DNA of 64,000 bases from Pseudofrankia saprophytica (GCF_000235425.2 NZ_KI912267.1:2658-66657); one strand, 5' to 3'. Positions 1 through 8,938 are shown, numbered from the stretch's first letter. Translations and numbers: made by a program. The notes: generated from the sequence alone by a model not told the origin.

Positions 1-879
1 GGCGGGCGGGGCGGAGTGCCGGGCCGCCGGGCCGTACGGGTCCTGCCCATAGGCCTGCCGCGCGGTGGACGGGTCGCCGTAGGCGCCGGACGCCGGCGGC
101 TGGCCCTGGCCGCCGGGGGGTGCCGCGACGTCGAAGCCGGCGGCGTACCCCCGGTCGTAGCCGCGGGCCTCCTGGGGAAGCTCATACCCGGGCGTCTGGC
201 CGCGGGCATAGTCACCGGAGTCGTAGCCACCGGCGTTGCCGCCCGGGGCGGCGGCGCCATAGCCGGCGCCACCGACGTAGCCGCCGGCGGCATACCCGCC
301 GGCTTCGTACGAGCCGCGGTCGTAGGCGCCCTCGCCGTACGCGCTGGCGCCGTAGGCCCCGTTCTGGTAAGGGCTGTAGGCGGTGGCACCGTAGGCGCCG
401 TTGCTCGGCCCGCCGTTGTCCGCGGGGTCAGCGCCCTGGTTGCCGGCCACCTGGTTGCCGGCCAGGTGGTTGCCGACGACGTGGTTACCGGCGGCATGGC
501 CGCCGGCGACGTGGGTGCCGTTGCCGGCTGCGTCCTCGTACCCGGTCCGCGCGCCGCCGAGCGGGTCGGCGCCGGGGTAGGGGGAACCGGCCGGTTGGCC
601 CGGCGGCTGCGCGTGCCCGGCGAGGTGCCCCTGCTCCGGGCGGGTCGCGGCCGCCGGCGGCCAGACCGCCGACGTGCTCCAGTCCTGACCGCCGTCCCAG
701 CTGCGCTCGCTCCACTCCTGGCCGCCGGGCTGGGCCGCCGGTGGCCACGGCGCCGTGCCGGACCGTGGGTCCGCGTCCTCTGGGGTGCCGAATCCGTGTT
801 CCGGCCATGGCGACACGTACGCGCCCCCCTGGCCCGCTGGCTGGCGACCGGACGGCTCGGCGGCAGAGGACGGAGTCAT
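1..879 (-). CDS. Gly/Ala/Tyr/Pro-rich low-complexity protein, N-terminal part, runs off left edge
   Basis: The frame stays open for 293 codons from the ATG at 879 down to base 1 without a stop, so only the N-terminal part is present. I do not recognise a family. The first 100 residues are rich in Pro, Gly, Trp and Ser. Then comes an Ala-Gly-Asn-His/Gln stretch made of near-repeats of five residues (AGNHV, VGNHL, AGNQV, AGNQ). After that the sequence is Gly-Ala-Tyr-rich with repeated GAYGA/GGYAAGG motifs. No membrane segment or signal peptide appears in this part. Such N-terminal low-complexity tails often precede a folded C-terminal domain in actinobacterial membrane or cell-wall proteins; here that domain would lie outside the window. 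The open plus-strand frame covering the same bases is its antisense shadow. Confidence 0.6.
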   Translation of the reverse strand, partial: MTPSSAAEPSGRQPAGQGGAYVSPWPEHGFGTPEDADPRSGTAPWPPAAQPGGQEWSERSWDGGQDWSTSAVWPPAAATRPEQGHLAGHAQPPGQPAGSPYPGADPLGGARTGYEDAAGNGTHVAGGHAAGNHVVGNHLAGNQVAGNQGADPADNGGPSNGAYGATAYSPYQNGAYGASAYGEGAYDRGSYEAGGYAAGGYVGGAGYGAAAPGGNAGGYDSGDYARGQTPGYELPQEARGYDRGYAAGFDVAAPPGGQGQPPASGAYGDPSTARQAYGQDPYGPAARHSAPPA

Positions 880-1170
880 GGGTCCCGATTGTCGACGGTG
901 GGAACATGTTGTGTGGAACCGGGCCGAACCCTGGCGCCCCGGCAAGGCGGGAAACGCCCTCTCGACGGGCGCCTGGACGCTCGATCGGCCCGTCAGCCCA
1001 CCCACGTCTCCCCTGCCGACGACCGGTTTGCGCCGAATAGCACCATCATGTATCCGCGGCGACATGCCCAGGTCACAATCCGCGCCGGATGTGGCCGCGG
1101 GTGCGAGCGGCACCATCGAGTGTGACCCTGCTGACGATATGAGCTGGCGATGTGAGCTGAGCGGACAGCG
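880..1170. other. Intergenic, no gene seen
   Basis: About 290 bases between the start of the leftmost gene and the end of the acetyltransferase gene. It presumably carries the leftmost gene's promoter, but I see no clear -35/-10 pair. A 12-bp stem (1179-1190 with 1194-1205) lies just inside the 3' end of the acetyltransferase coding region and could stop transcripts, though no T-run follows it. Confidence 0.4.
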
Positions 1171-3819
1171 TCAGTAGGCGGCACCCGCGCCGGGCGCGGG
1201 TGCCGTCCAGTACCGCCGCGGGCCGGCGTCGGCGCGCCGGCGCGGCGGCCCCGCGATCACCTCCGCGGACAGCACCGTCACGCCCTGGGCCGACACGATC
1301 ACCGGGTCCAGGACGAGCCGCGCGACGTCGGGCAGGTCGTCGGCGAGCCGGGCGACCCGCAGGACCGTCTCCCGCAGCGCCGCGACGTCCACCGGCCGTG
1401 AGCCGCGGTACCCGGACAGCAGCGGAGCCCCCCGCACCGAACCGAGCAGCCGGTCGGCGTCTACATCGGTCAGCGGCAGGATGTGGTGCGCCCGGTCGCC
1501 GAGCAGGTCCATCGCCGGCCCCGCCAGGCCGAACGACACCAGTGGCCCGTAGCGGGGGTGCTCCTCGGAGCCCAGCACGACGGCCACACCGGCGGGCGCC
1601 ATCCGCTGCACCACCAGCGGCACGTCCGGCCCGAGCTGGGCGCGCAGGGAGGCCCAGGCCGCCCGCATCGCCGTCTCGTCCGGCAGCGCGAGGCGCTGGC
1701 CGCCGAGCTCGGGCCGGTGCCGGTAGGGCCGTGACCTGGCCTTGAGTACCGCGGGCCAGCCCAGCCGGTCGGCGGCGCTCACCGCGGCGTCCTCGTTCTC
1801 CGCCCGGATCACCGGCTCGACGGGCACGCCATAGCAGCCGAGCAGCGCCGCGCTCTGCGCGTCGTCCAGCCAGCCCACCCGGCCGCCCACGAGTGCCCTG
1901 GCCGCGTCGACCCGTACGTCGAGGACCGGAACGGCGCCCAGCGGGCGCGACCTCCATTCCGCGTACGCCACCACCCGGCGCAGCGCCGCCACGGCCCCCT
2001 CCGGCGAGGGATAGGCCGGCACCGCGCCGAGCTCGGGTATCGGCGCGCCGCCGAGCACGCTGGCCAGCACCGGCATGTCCAGCCGCGCGGCGACGGCGGC
2101 GACGGCCGTGGCCAGCGGGGCGACCGGCAGCGGCGGCAGCGGGGCGACGGTGACCATCAGCGCGTCCGACCGCTCGGCGGCCGACAGCATCGCCTCGGCG
2201 TGCAGCTCCGGTGAGCTGCCAAGCTTGAGCAGGACGGACTCGACCGACAGGCCGACACCCTCGGCCGCCTCGACCGTGAGGCGAACCAGCGCGCGCGAGT
2301 CGCCGATGACGGTCACCCGGTCGCCGCTGGGCAGCGGCTGGTTGGCGAGCAGCTGCGCGACGTCGAAGCCCGCCGAGACCCGGTCGACGGCGATCACGCC
2401 GGCCTGCCGCAGCAGCGCCGCGTCCAGCTCCGAACGCCCGGCGCGCACGACCACGACCGGGAGCGAGCGCCCGACCCGGCGGGCGAGCCGGGCGAACTTG
2501 CGCGGGTTGCCGAACGTGTCCAGGTGCAGCAGCGCGACGTCGGTCGCCGGGTCGTCCTCCCAGTACTGCAGCATGTCGTTGCCGCTGACGTCGGCGCGGT
2601 CCCCGGCGGACACGAACACCGACATCCCCAGGCCGCGGGTCTCCGCGGCTGTCAGCATGGCGGTCCCCAGCGGCCCGGACTGGGAGTAACAGCCGATCCG
2701 TCCAGGAGGTGGCATCTGGGTCGTCAGCGAGGCGTTCAGGCCCGCCGCTGGGCTCTGCACTCCCAGGCTCGCGGGCCCCACCACCCGCATGCCCGCGGCT
2801 CGGGCGGCGGCCGCGAGCGTCGCCTCCGCCGGCTCGTCGCGCAGGTCCGTGATCACCACCAGGCCGCGCACGCCGTGCCGCCCGCAGGCCGCGACCGCCT
2901 CGTCGACCTCGGCCGGCGGCACGCACAGCACCGCGAGATCCACCGGGCCGTCGACGTCCTCGACGCTGGCGAACGCCCGGACCGACGAGACGGCGCCCGA
3001 CCCGGCGGCCGCCACCGGGTTCACCGGGTAGACCGGGCCGTCGAACCCGCCGTTCAGCAGGTTGCGCAGCACCGCGTTGCCGGTCGCGCCGGCGCGGCGG
3101 GAGGCGCCGATCACCGCCACGGCGCGCGGGCGCAGCAGCCGTCCGATGGACGCGGCCTCGGCCCGGTGCTCCCTGGCCCGCATCACGTCCACCGACTTCT
3201 CGGTGGGGGCGATGTCGAACGACAGCCGGATCACGCTGGAATCCCAGGTCCTGGACACCTTGTAGCCGGCGTCGAGGAAGACCCGGGTCATCGTCTGGTT
3301 CTCGGCCAGCACCTCCGCGTCGAACCGGCGGACGCCACGCTCCCAGGCGGCGGCGGCGAGGTGCTCGAGCAGCACGGAGCCGAGCCCACGGCCCTGCTGG
3401 GCGTCCTCGACGAGGAACGCCACCTCGGCGCCCGCGGCCGGGCGGGTGAGCGGCCCGCCTCGGGGCGCCTCGTCCGCCACCGCGGCCGGCGTGGCCGGCG
3501 TGGCCGGCGTCTCGGCCGCAGGCACGCCCTCCCAGTGCGCGAGGGCGACGAGCTCGGCGCCGATGAGCGCGACGAGGGCGCCGCGCACCGACTGGTCGAC
3601 GATCGTGAACCGGTCCACGTCGGCCGGGCTGAGCCGCCGGCGCACCCCGAAGAACCGCAGGTAGATCGAACGTTCCGACAGCCGGTCCCAGAAGGCCAGC
3701 AGCCGCGGGCCGTCGGACGGCAGGATCGGGCGGATGTGCGCGGTCCCACCGTCGGAGAGGATCACGTCGGCCTCCCAGCCCGCCGGGTACCCCGGTGGGA
3801 GCGCGGCCTGGTCAGCCAC
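1171..3819 (-). CDS. GNAT / acyl-CoA synthetase (NDP-forming)-like fusion protein, lysine acetyltransferase of the Pat/PatA type
   Basis: An 882-residue two-part protein. Residues about 20-200 form a GNAT acetyltransferase with the acetyl-CoA loop QGRGLG at about 142-147. Residues about 227-880 resemble an ADP-forming acyl-CoA synthetase: a CoA-binding Rossmann unit (AVIGAS at about 235), a flavodoxin-like unit, and an ATP-grasp unit in the last 250 residues. Active synthetases carry a phosphorylated His in a SHTGSLAG-like motif after the GRSE segment. Here the segment around 455-475 reads GRSELDAALLRQAG with no His, so this half is probably a sensor and not an enzyme, as in known Pat proteins. 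GNAT-first order matches Streptomyces PatA. Known members acetylate the catalytic lysine of acyl-CoA synthetases; a deacetylase and such a synthetase are adjacent. GTG start with no visible ribosome site. Confidence 0.82.
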   Translation of the reverse strand: MADQAALPPGYPAGWEADVILSDGGTAHIRPILPSDGPRLLAFWDRLSERSIYLRFFGVRRRLSPADVDRFTIVDQSVRGALVALIGAELVALAHWEGVPAAETPATPATPAAVADEAPRGGPLTRPAAGAEVAFLVEDAQQGRGLGSVLLEHLAAAAWERGVRRFDAEVLAENQTMTRVFLDAGYKVSRTWDSSVIRLSFDIAPTEKSVDVMRAREHRAEAASIGRLLRPRAVAVIGASRRAGATGNAVLRNLLNGGFDGPVYPVNPVAAAGSGAVSSVRAFASVEDVDGPVDLAVLCVPPAEVDEAVAACGRHGVRGLVVITDLRDEPAEATLAAAARAAGMRVVGPASLGVQSPAAGLNASLTTQMPPPGRIGCYSQSGPLGTAMLTAAETRGLGMSVFVSAGDRADVSGNDMLQYWEDDPATDVALLHLDTFGNPRKFARLARRVGRSLPVVVVRAGRSELDAALLRQAGVIAVDRVSAGFDVAQLLANQPLPSGDRVTVIGDSRALVRLTVEAAEGVGLSVESVLLKLGSSPELHAEAMLSAAERSDALMVTVAPLPPLPVAPLATAVAAVAARLDMPVLASVLGGAPIPELGAVPAYPSPEGAVAALRRVVAYAEWRSRPLGAVPVLDVRVDAARALVGGRVGWLDDAQSAALLGCYGVPVEPVIRAENEDAAVSAADRLGWPAVLKARSRPYRHRPELGGQRLALPDETAMRAAWASLRAQLGPDVPLVVQRMAPAGVAVVLGSEEHPRYGPLVSFGLAGPAMDLLGDRAHHILPLTDVDADRLLGSVRGAPLLSGYRGSRPVDVAALRETVLRVARLADDLPDVARLVLDPVIVSAQGVTVLSAEVIAGPPRRRADAGPRRYWTAPAPGAGAAY

Positions 3820-3829
3820 GGTGTCCGCC

Positions 3830-3889
3830 GACCACGAGATCGCTGACCACGGCGCCGGTGACCACGGTGTCGCTGACCACGGTGTCGCT
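3830..3889. repeat. Four tandem 15-bp repeats in front of the acetyltransferase gene
   Basis: Units start at 3830, 3845, 3860 and 3875. The last two are identical (GACCACGGTGTCGCT); the first two differ at a few positions. The array fills the space between the acuC-like stop codon (3888-3890) and the acetyltransferase GTG (3819), so it occupies the place of that gene's promoter or ribosome site. A change in copy number could alter expression of the downstream gene. Confidence 0.85.
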
Positions 3890-5225
3890 AACGGTCACGA
3901 AGCGGGTCGAGGCCATGCAGGGGCAGCACCTCGCGGCGAGTGGCCGCGACCGCCCGGTCGAGCGCGTCGTCCGGGTCGCCCTCGCCCGCGTCCCACGGGT
4001 GGTGGGTGACCGGGCCACCGCCGTCGCCGAATGCCGCCGGCATCGCCACGCCCCGCCCAGGCGGGCGCAGCGTGGCCGCGTCCACCCGGCCAGGCGCGCA
4101 CTCGCGCCACTGTTCCGGCAGCGGGCGGTCCACCGGCAGGGGCGCGTGCGCCGCGATCGCCAGCAGGTGGGTCCAGGCTCGCGGCACGACGGTCTCCAGC
4201 GCGTATCCGCCACCGCCGCAGGCGAGCCAGCGCCCGCCGGCCACCTCGTGCGCCAGGTCGTGCAGCGCCAGGTAGGAGGCCCGCTGGCCGTCGACGGTCA
4301 GCCTCAGGTCGGCGAGCGGGTCGAGGCGGTGGGTGTCGCAGCCGTGCTGGGTGACCAGCACGTCCGGCCGGAACTGGCGCAGCAGAACCGGCACCACCCC
4401 CGAGAACGCCCGCAACCAGCCGGCGTCGTCGGTGCCCGGCGGGAGCGCCACGTTGACCGCGGTCCCCTCGGCGTCCCCGGCCCCGACCTCGTCCGGGAAC
4501 CCGGTGCCGGGAAAGAGGCTACGGCCCGTCTGGTGCAGCGAGATCGTGAGCACCCGCGGGTCGTCGTAGAACGCGGCCTGCACACCATCGCCGTGGTGCA
4601 CGTCGATGTCGACGTAGGCGACGCGGCGGGCTCCGGCCGACAGCAGCCAGGCGATCGCCACCGCGGGGTCGTTGTAGACGCAGAACCCGCTCGCGCCGGC
4701 GCGCATCGCGTGGTGCAGGCCGCCCGCCAGCGCCACCGCGTGCTGGTGGGTACCCGACCAGACCGCCCGCGCGGCGTCGAGCGTTCCGCCGGTCACCGCG
4801 GCGGCCGCCTCGTGCATGCGCTGGAACACGGGGTTGTCCGCGGTGCCTAGCGCGAACATCGCGGCCAGCCGTGGGTTTCCCGCACCGGGGGCGCCCACGT
4901 GGCGGACCGCGGCGACGTAGGTGGGGTCGTGCACCAGCTCGATCAGCTGGTCGGACGCGAGCGAACCGGCGGCGGTCACGATCCCCGGCGACGCGAGCAC
5001 ACCCGCGCGCGTCGCCAGGTCCATGGTCAACGCGAGGCGCACCGGGTGTAGCGGGTGGTGCGGGCCGAAGTCGTAGCCCAGCATCGCCTCGTCCCAGACC
5101 ACCAGGGTGTCCTGGCGGGGCTCGCCAGCCTGGCCGGTCCCGCCAGCCTGGCCGGGCTCGGTTCCGCCGCCGAGCCCGGCGGCGCTGCGCGCCGAGCCGT
5201 CGCTCGCGCCGCCGATCGTCTCCAT
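3888..5225 (-). CDS. acuC: AcuC-type histone-deacetylase-family protein
   Basis: A 445-residue zinc-dependent deacetylase of the arginase/HDAC fold. The zinc ligands are in DIDVHHGDG (about 206-214) and in QHGCDTH-DPL (about 293-303). The tandem active-site histidines lie in GLHHAM (about 169-174), and GGGGY near 337-341 supplies the transition-state Tyr. AcuC proteins remove acetyl or acyl groups from the active-site lysine of acyl-CoA synthetases and reactivate them. A longer frame begins at 5405, but the ATG at 5225 has TACCGT exactly six bases upstream and no Shine-Dalgarno, typical of a leaderless start. The first 40 residues are a Gly/Ser/Gln tail. It lies upstream of the acetyltransferase in one direction and divergent from an acetoacetyl-CoA synthetase, so writer, eraser and probable target sit together. 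Confidence 0.85.
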   Translation of the reverse strand: METIGGASDGSARSAAGLGGGTEPGQAGGTGQAGEPRQDTLVVWDEAMLGYDFGPHHPLHPVRLALTMDLATRAGVLASPGIVTAAGSLASDQLIELVHDPTYVAAVRHVGAPGAGNPRLAAMFALGTADNPVFQRMHEAAAAVTGGTLDAARAVWSGTHQHAVALAGGLHHAMRAGASGFCVYNDPAVAIAWLLSAGARRVAYVDIDVHHGDGVQAAFYDDPRVLTISLHQTGRSLFPGTGFPDEVGAGDAEGTAVNVALPPGTDDAGWLRAFSGVVPVLLRQFRPDVLVTQHGCDTHRLDPLADLRLTVDGQRASYLALHDLAHEVAGGRWLACGGGGYALETVVPRAWTHLLAIAAHAPLPVDRPLPEQWRECAPGRVDAATLRPPGRGVAMPAAFGDGGGPVTHHPWDAGEGDPDDALDRAVAATRREVLPLHGLDPLRDR

Positions 5226-5231
5226 GGGAAG

Positions 5232-5237
5232 ACGGTA
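5232..5237 (-). promoter_or_regulatory. -10 element (TACCGT) of a leaderless acuC transcript
   Basis: TANNNT hexamer six bases before the ATG at 5225. This places the transcription start at the start codon. Confidence 0.55.
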
Positions 5238-5440
5238 GCCCGCCGGTCCGCCCCGCGACGGCCTTCGGCATCGGCGAGACCCGGTCCGAGAGGTCCGCCG
5301 CGAGGTCCGCGGCCTGGGAGGTCCGGGACGCCTCGGCACCCCGTGCGGCGCCGCGCCACCGACCGGTTTCGCCGGGTGGTCCCCATCGCGGTCATCGACC
5401 GTCACGTGGTGGTAGGGGTGGAATGCCCAGGCCGATTGAC

Positions 5441-5446
5441 TAGGGT
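5441..5446 (+). promoter_or_regulatory. -10 element (TAGGGT) of a leaderless acetoacetyl-CoA synthetase transcript
   Basis: TANNNT hexamer eight bases before the GTG at 5455, with only a weak match to a -35 element 17 bases upstream. Confidence 0.45.
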
Positions 5447-5454
5447 CAGGTCAC

Positions 5455-7464
5455 GTGGCGGGCAACGAGATGGCGCAGACCTCCGACGAGGGCACGACCG
5501 AGGTGGTGCGGGCCGGCACGCTGCTGTGGGAGCCGTCGGCCGAACGCGTACGCGACGCCGGGATGACGCACTACCTCGAGTTCCTCGCCACCGAGCATGG
5601 CCTGTCGTTCGCCGGCCCGCAGGAGCTGTGGCGGTGGTCCGCCTCCGAGCCCGGCACGTTCTGGGACACGATCTGGGACTTCTGCGGCGTCCGCGGCCAG
5701 CGAGGCGAAGGCCCCGCGCTGGCCGACGCGCGGATGCCCGGCGCGGTCTGGTTCCCTGGCGCGAAGGTGAACTATGCCGAGAACGCCCTGAGCCGGCGCG
5801 GCCCGGGGCCGGCGCTGATCGCCGTCAGGGAGGACGCGGCGACGGTCGTGATCTCCTGGGACGAGCTGCGCCGCCAGGTGGCCCGGTGCGCCGCGGGGTT
5901 GCGCCGCCTGGGGGTGCACCGCGGTGACCGGGTGGCCGCGGTCCTGCCGAACTGTGCCCACACGGTGATCCTGATGCTCGCCACCGCGAGCATAGGCGCG
6001 GTCTTCTCGAGCTGTTCGCCGGACTTCGGCCCGTCGGGGCTGGCGGACCGGTTCAGCCAGATCGCGCCGAAGGTGCTGGTCGTCGTCGACGGTTACGCCT
6101 ACAACGGAACGCCGCACGACATCCTGAACAACATCGCCGAGCTGGTCGAGGTGCTGCCCGGCCTGGCCGCGACCGTCGTCGTCCCGTACGTGGCCGCCGA
6201 CGTCGTCGAGCGCGCCGAGCGGCTGAACCTGCCGGGGATGACCTGGTGGGACGAGCTGGTCATCGGCCTGGAGGAGGTGCCCCAGTTCGAGCCGATGCCG
6301 TTCGCCGCCCCACTGTGGATCCTCTACTCCTCCGGCACCACCGGGCTGCCCAAGCCGATCGTGCACAGCCACGGCGGGATCCTGCTCGAGCACCTGAAGT
6401 CGCTCGCGCTCCTGCTGGACCTGGGCCCGGATGACCGCTTCTGCTGGTTCACCACCACCGGCTGGATGATGTGGAACTTCCTCGTCTCCGGCCTGCTCGT
6501 CGGGTCGACGATCGTGCTCTACGACGGCAGTCCCAGCTTTCCGGACCTGTCGACCCTGTGGCGGCTGGTCGAGGCGATCGGCCTGACCTGCCTCGGCGTG
6601 TCGGCGGCGTACCTGCACAGCTGCCTCGGCCGGGGGCTGTCCCCCTGCGTGGTCGCCGACCTGTCGACGCTGCGCACGCTCGGGTCGACCGGCTCGCCGC
6701 TGTCCACCGACGGCTACGCCTGGGTGTACGACTCGGTGAAGCCGGACATCCTGCTGACGTCGATCAGCGGCGGCACGGACGTGTGCGGGCCGCTCGCCGC
6801 GGCGCTGCCCACCATGCCGGTACGCGCCGGCGAGATCGGCCTGCGCGCGCTCGGCTGCGCCGTGGACGTCTTCGACGAGCAGGGCCGGCCGGTCGTCGAC
6901 GAGGTCGGCGAGCTGGTGGTGACCGCGCCGATGCCGTCGATGCCGCTGCTGTTCTGGGGCGACCGGGACGGCTCCCGGCTGCGGGAGAGCTACTACTCGA
7001 TGTATCCGGGCGTGTGGCGGCACGGCGACTTCGCCCGGCTCACCCTGGGCGGGGCCGTCGTCATCGAGGGCCGTTCGGACGCGACGCTGAACCGGGGCGG
7101 CGTCCGGCTCGGAACCGCGGAGCTGTACCGGGTGGTGGAGCGGTTCGAGGGCATCGCCGACAGCCTCGTCGTCGACACCTCCGGTCCGGGCCAGAGCGGT
7201 CAGCTGTTCCTGTTCGTCGTCCCGACCAGGCGCGGCAGCCTGACCCCGGCGCTGGGCGAGGCCCTCAAGGCCGAGATCCGTGCCGAGCTCTCCCCTCGCC
7301 ACGTCCCCGACCGCGTCATCGAGGTCCTGGACATCCCCAGAACCCTCACCGGCAAGAAGCTCGAGGTCCCCGTCAAGCGCCTCCTGACCGGCGTCCCCCT
7401 GGACCGAGCCGTAAGCCTCGCGGCGGTCGCGAACCCGGAGGCGTTGGCGCCGTTCATCCGCTAG
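5455..7464 (+). CDS. Acetoacetate--CoA ligase
   Basis: A 669-residue ANL-superfamily enzyme that activates acetoacetate (or a related short acid) to the CoA ester at ATP cost. The N-terminal acetyl-CoA-synthetase-like domain (WWSASEPGTFWDTIWDF region) is that of acetoacetyl-CoA synthetases. The adenylate-binding P-loop YSSGTTGLPKPIVHSHGG is at about 293-310, GDFARL near 527, and the catalytic C-terminal lysine is in LTGKKLEVPVK at about 632-642. That lysine is the residue acetylated by Pat enzymes in related synthetases. GTG start with a -10 hexamer just upstream and no Shine-Dalgarno; an in-frame ATG five codons later is an alternative. It is divergent from the deacetylase and ends at a strong terminator shared with the convergent sigma factor gene. 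Confidence 0.88.
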   Translation: MAGNEMAQTSDEGTTEVVRAGTLLWEPSAERVRDAGMTHYLEFLATEHGLSFAGPQELWRWSASEPGTFWDTIWDFCGVRGQRGEGPALADARMPGAVWFPGAKVNYAENALSRRGPGPALIAVREDAATVVISWDELRRQVARCAAGLRRLGVHRGDRVAAVLPNCAHTVILMLATASIGAVFSSCSPDFGPSGLADRFSQIAPKVLVVVDGYAYNGTPHDILNNIAELVEVLPGLAATVVVPYVAADVVERAERLNLPGMTWWDELVIGLEEVPQFEPMPFAAPLWILYSSGTTGLPKPIVHSHGGILLEHLKSLALLLDLGPDDRFCWFTTTGWMMWNFLVSGLLVGSTIVLYDGSPSFPDLSTLWRLVEAIGLTCLGVSAAYLHSCLGRGLSPCVVADLSTLRTLGSTGSPLSTDGYAWVYDSVKPDILLTSISGGTDVCGPLAAALPTMPVRAGEIGLRALGCAVDVFDEQGRPVVDEVGELVVTAPMPSMPLLFWGDRDGSRLRESYYSMYPGVWRHGDFARLTLGGAVVIEGRSDATLNRGGVRLGTAELYRVVERFEGIADSLVVDTSGPGQSGQLFLFVVPTRRGSLTPALGEALKAEIRAELSPRHVPDRVIEVLDIPRTLTGKKLEVPVKRLLTGVPLDRAVSLAAVANPEALAPFIR

Positions 7465-7482
7465 GTACCCCGCACAACGACG

Positions 7483-7513
7483 AAGGCCCGCCCCCGACGA
7501 GGGGGCGGGCCTT
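7483..7513. terminator. Bidirectional terminator between the acetoacetyl-CoA ligase and hrdB
   Basis: A perfect 13-bp stem (7483-7495 with 7501-7513, loop GACGA) lies between two convergent genes, with TT at its end and T-rich sequence after it on the plus strand. Confidence 0.88.
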
Positions 7514-7542
7514 CTACTTCCTTGACCAGATCTAAGAACTGA

Positions 7543-8811
7543 CTAGTCCAAGAACTCGCGCAGGCGGCCGGCTACGGCCGGCTTGCGGAGCTCTCGGAGG
7601 GTGTCGCGCTCGATCTGGCGGATCCGCTCGCGGGTCAGGCCGAGGCGGTTGCCGACCTCCGCGAGGGTGTGCTGCTTGCCGTCGGCGAGGCCGAACCGCA
7701 GCCGCATCACCTCGCGCTCGCGCGGCGACAGGTTGCCGAGCACGTTGTCGATCTCGTCCTGCATGGCGCCGTACGAGGCGGCGTCCGCCGGCGAGGTCGC
7801 GTCGGCATCCTCGATGAAGTCGCCGAGCACGGAGTCGCCGTCGTCGCCGACGCCGGTCTCCAGGCTGACCGTGTCCTGCGCGTACCGGCGCAGCTCCACG
7901 ACCTGCTCGAGCGGCATGTCCAGCTCCAGCGCGAGCTCCTCGTCGGTCGGCTCACGGCCGAGCGTGGAGACCAGCTGTCGCTGCAGTCGAGTGATCTTGT
8001 TGATCTGCTCGACCACGTGGACCGGGATGCGGATGGTGCGAGCCTGGTCGGCGAGCGCCCGGCCGATGGCCTGACGGATCCACCAGGTCGCGTAGGTGGA
8101 GAACTTGTAACCCTTGGCGTAGTCGAACTTCTCGACGGCGCGGATCAGGCCGAGGTTGCCCTCCTGAACCAGGTCGAGCAGCGTCATGCCTCGGCCGCTG
8201 TACTTCTTCGCGACCGAGACGACGAGACGCAGGTTCGCCGAGACGAGTTGCTGCTTCGCGGCCTCGCCGTCGCGGACGAGTTGCTTGAGGTCCCGACGCA
8301 GGTCGGTCCCGAGCTCCTCGGCCGTGGCCAGCTTGTGTTCCGCGAACAGCCCAGCCTCGACGCGCTTGGAGAGTTCGACCTCCTGGGCGGCGTTGAGCAG
8401 TGGGACTCGACCGATCTCGCGCAGGTACATGCGCACGAGGTCGGCGGTGCCCGCATGCTCGGTCGTCGTCCGGCCGGTCTCCGCGGGTTGGGAGGCGCGT
8501 TCGCCCTCCTCTTCCTCGAGGACGTCGACGCCGGCGGCCGTCAGCCGAGCGACCAGCGCCGGCAGAAGCTCGGTACCGACATCGGCGGACTCGAGGGCCT
8601 CGCGCAGCTCAGACCGGCTGACCTCGCCGGACTCACGGCCGCGCGCTATCAGGTCGGCGACCGCGCTGACGTCGAGCTCATCGATGTCCTCGGCGACCGC
8701 CGTCAGGGTACGGCCGGAGGAAGAACGGGCAGCAGTCGACCGACGCGGGCGCCGCGCGCTGGTACGCGCGCGCGGGGCGTCGTCGTGAAGGTCCAGAGCA
8801 GGCAGCGTCAT
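7543..8811 (-). CDS. hrdB: Principal RNA polymerase sigma factor (HrdB/SigA type)
   Basis: A 422-residue sigma-70 group 1 factor. Residues about 40-100 contain a region 1.1-like segment, followed by an acidic linker. Regions 1.2-2.4 include [11 protein letters not shown], the -10 recognition stretch [15 protein letters not shown] and the conserved [14 protein letters not shown]. Regions 3-4 end in the helix-turn-helix [20 protein letters not shown] and terminate at REFLD, as in primary factors. It directs RNA polymerase to housekeeping promoters. The frame opens 31 codons earlier, but [11 protein letters not shown] at 8811 is the likely start, giving a Streptomyces-HrdB-like N-terminus. Upstream lie an exact SigR-type promoter (8867-8892) and a possible housekeeping promoter, so its own synthesis is probably raised by thiol-oxidative stress. 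Confidence 0.93.
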   Translation of the reverse strand: MTLPALDLHDDAPRARTSARRPRRSTAARSSSGRTLTAVAEDIDELDVSAVADLIARGRESGEVSRSELREALESADVGTELLPALVARLTAAGVDVLEEEEGERASQPAETGRTTTEHAGTADLVRMYLREIGRVPLLNAAQEVELSKRVEAGLFAEHKLATAEELGTDLRRDLKQLVRDGEAAKQQLVSANLRLVVSVAKKYSGRGMTLLDLVQEGNLGLIRAVEKFDYAKGYKFSTYATWWIRQAIGRALADQARTIRIPVHVVEQINKITRLQRQLVSTLGREPTDEELALELDMPLEQVVELRRYAQDTVSLETGVGDDGDSVLGDFIEDADATSPADAASYGAMQDEIDNVLGNLSPREREVMRLRFGLADGKQHTLAEVGNRLGLTRERIRQIERDTLRELRKPAVAGRLREFLD

Positions 8812-8866
8812 CAGTGATAGATCCGAAGGTCGGTGCGGGTGGGTCGTCGTCCTTGCACGTGGAGGT

Positions 8867-8892
8867 AACGTCTGACGACGCGAACCGATTCC
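8867..8892 (-). promoter_or_regulatory. SigR-type promoter of hrdB (GGAAT-N18-GTT)
   Basis: On the minus strand GGAAT (8892-8888) is followed after exactly 18 bases by GTT (8869-8867), and a G precedes it, giving GGGAAT. This is the consensus for SigR/SigH-family (ZAS anti-sigma-coupled) factors. It would start transcription about 50 bases before the hrdB ATG. In Streptomyces coelicolor hrdB is known to have a SigR-dependent promoter. Confidence 0.8.
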
Positions 8893-8938
8893 CCGCGCAG
8901 GCACAGCCGGACGGCAGTGAACGCCGGGCCTACGCCGC

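Noticed and set aside
16-1125. Plus-strand Val/Ala/Gly-rich open frame at the left edge
   Set aside because: It is exactly the antisense of the Gly/Tyr-rich minus-strand frame; the minus reading has an ATG and protein-like repeats.
1179-1205. 12-bp hairpin as terminator of the acetyltransferase gene
   Set aside because: It lies inside the coding sequence before the stop codon and has no T-run; it may be coincidental G/C-rich coding sequence.
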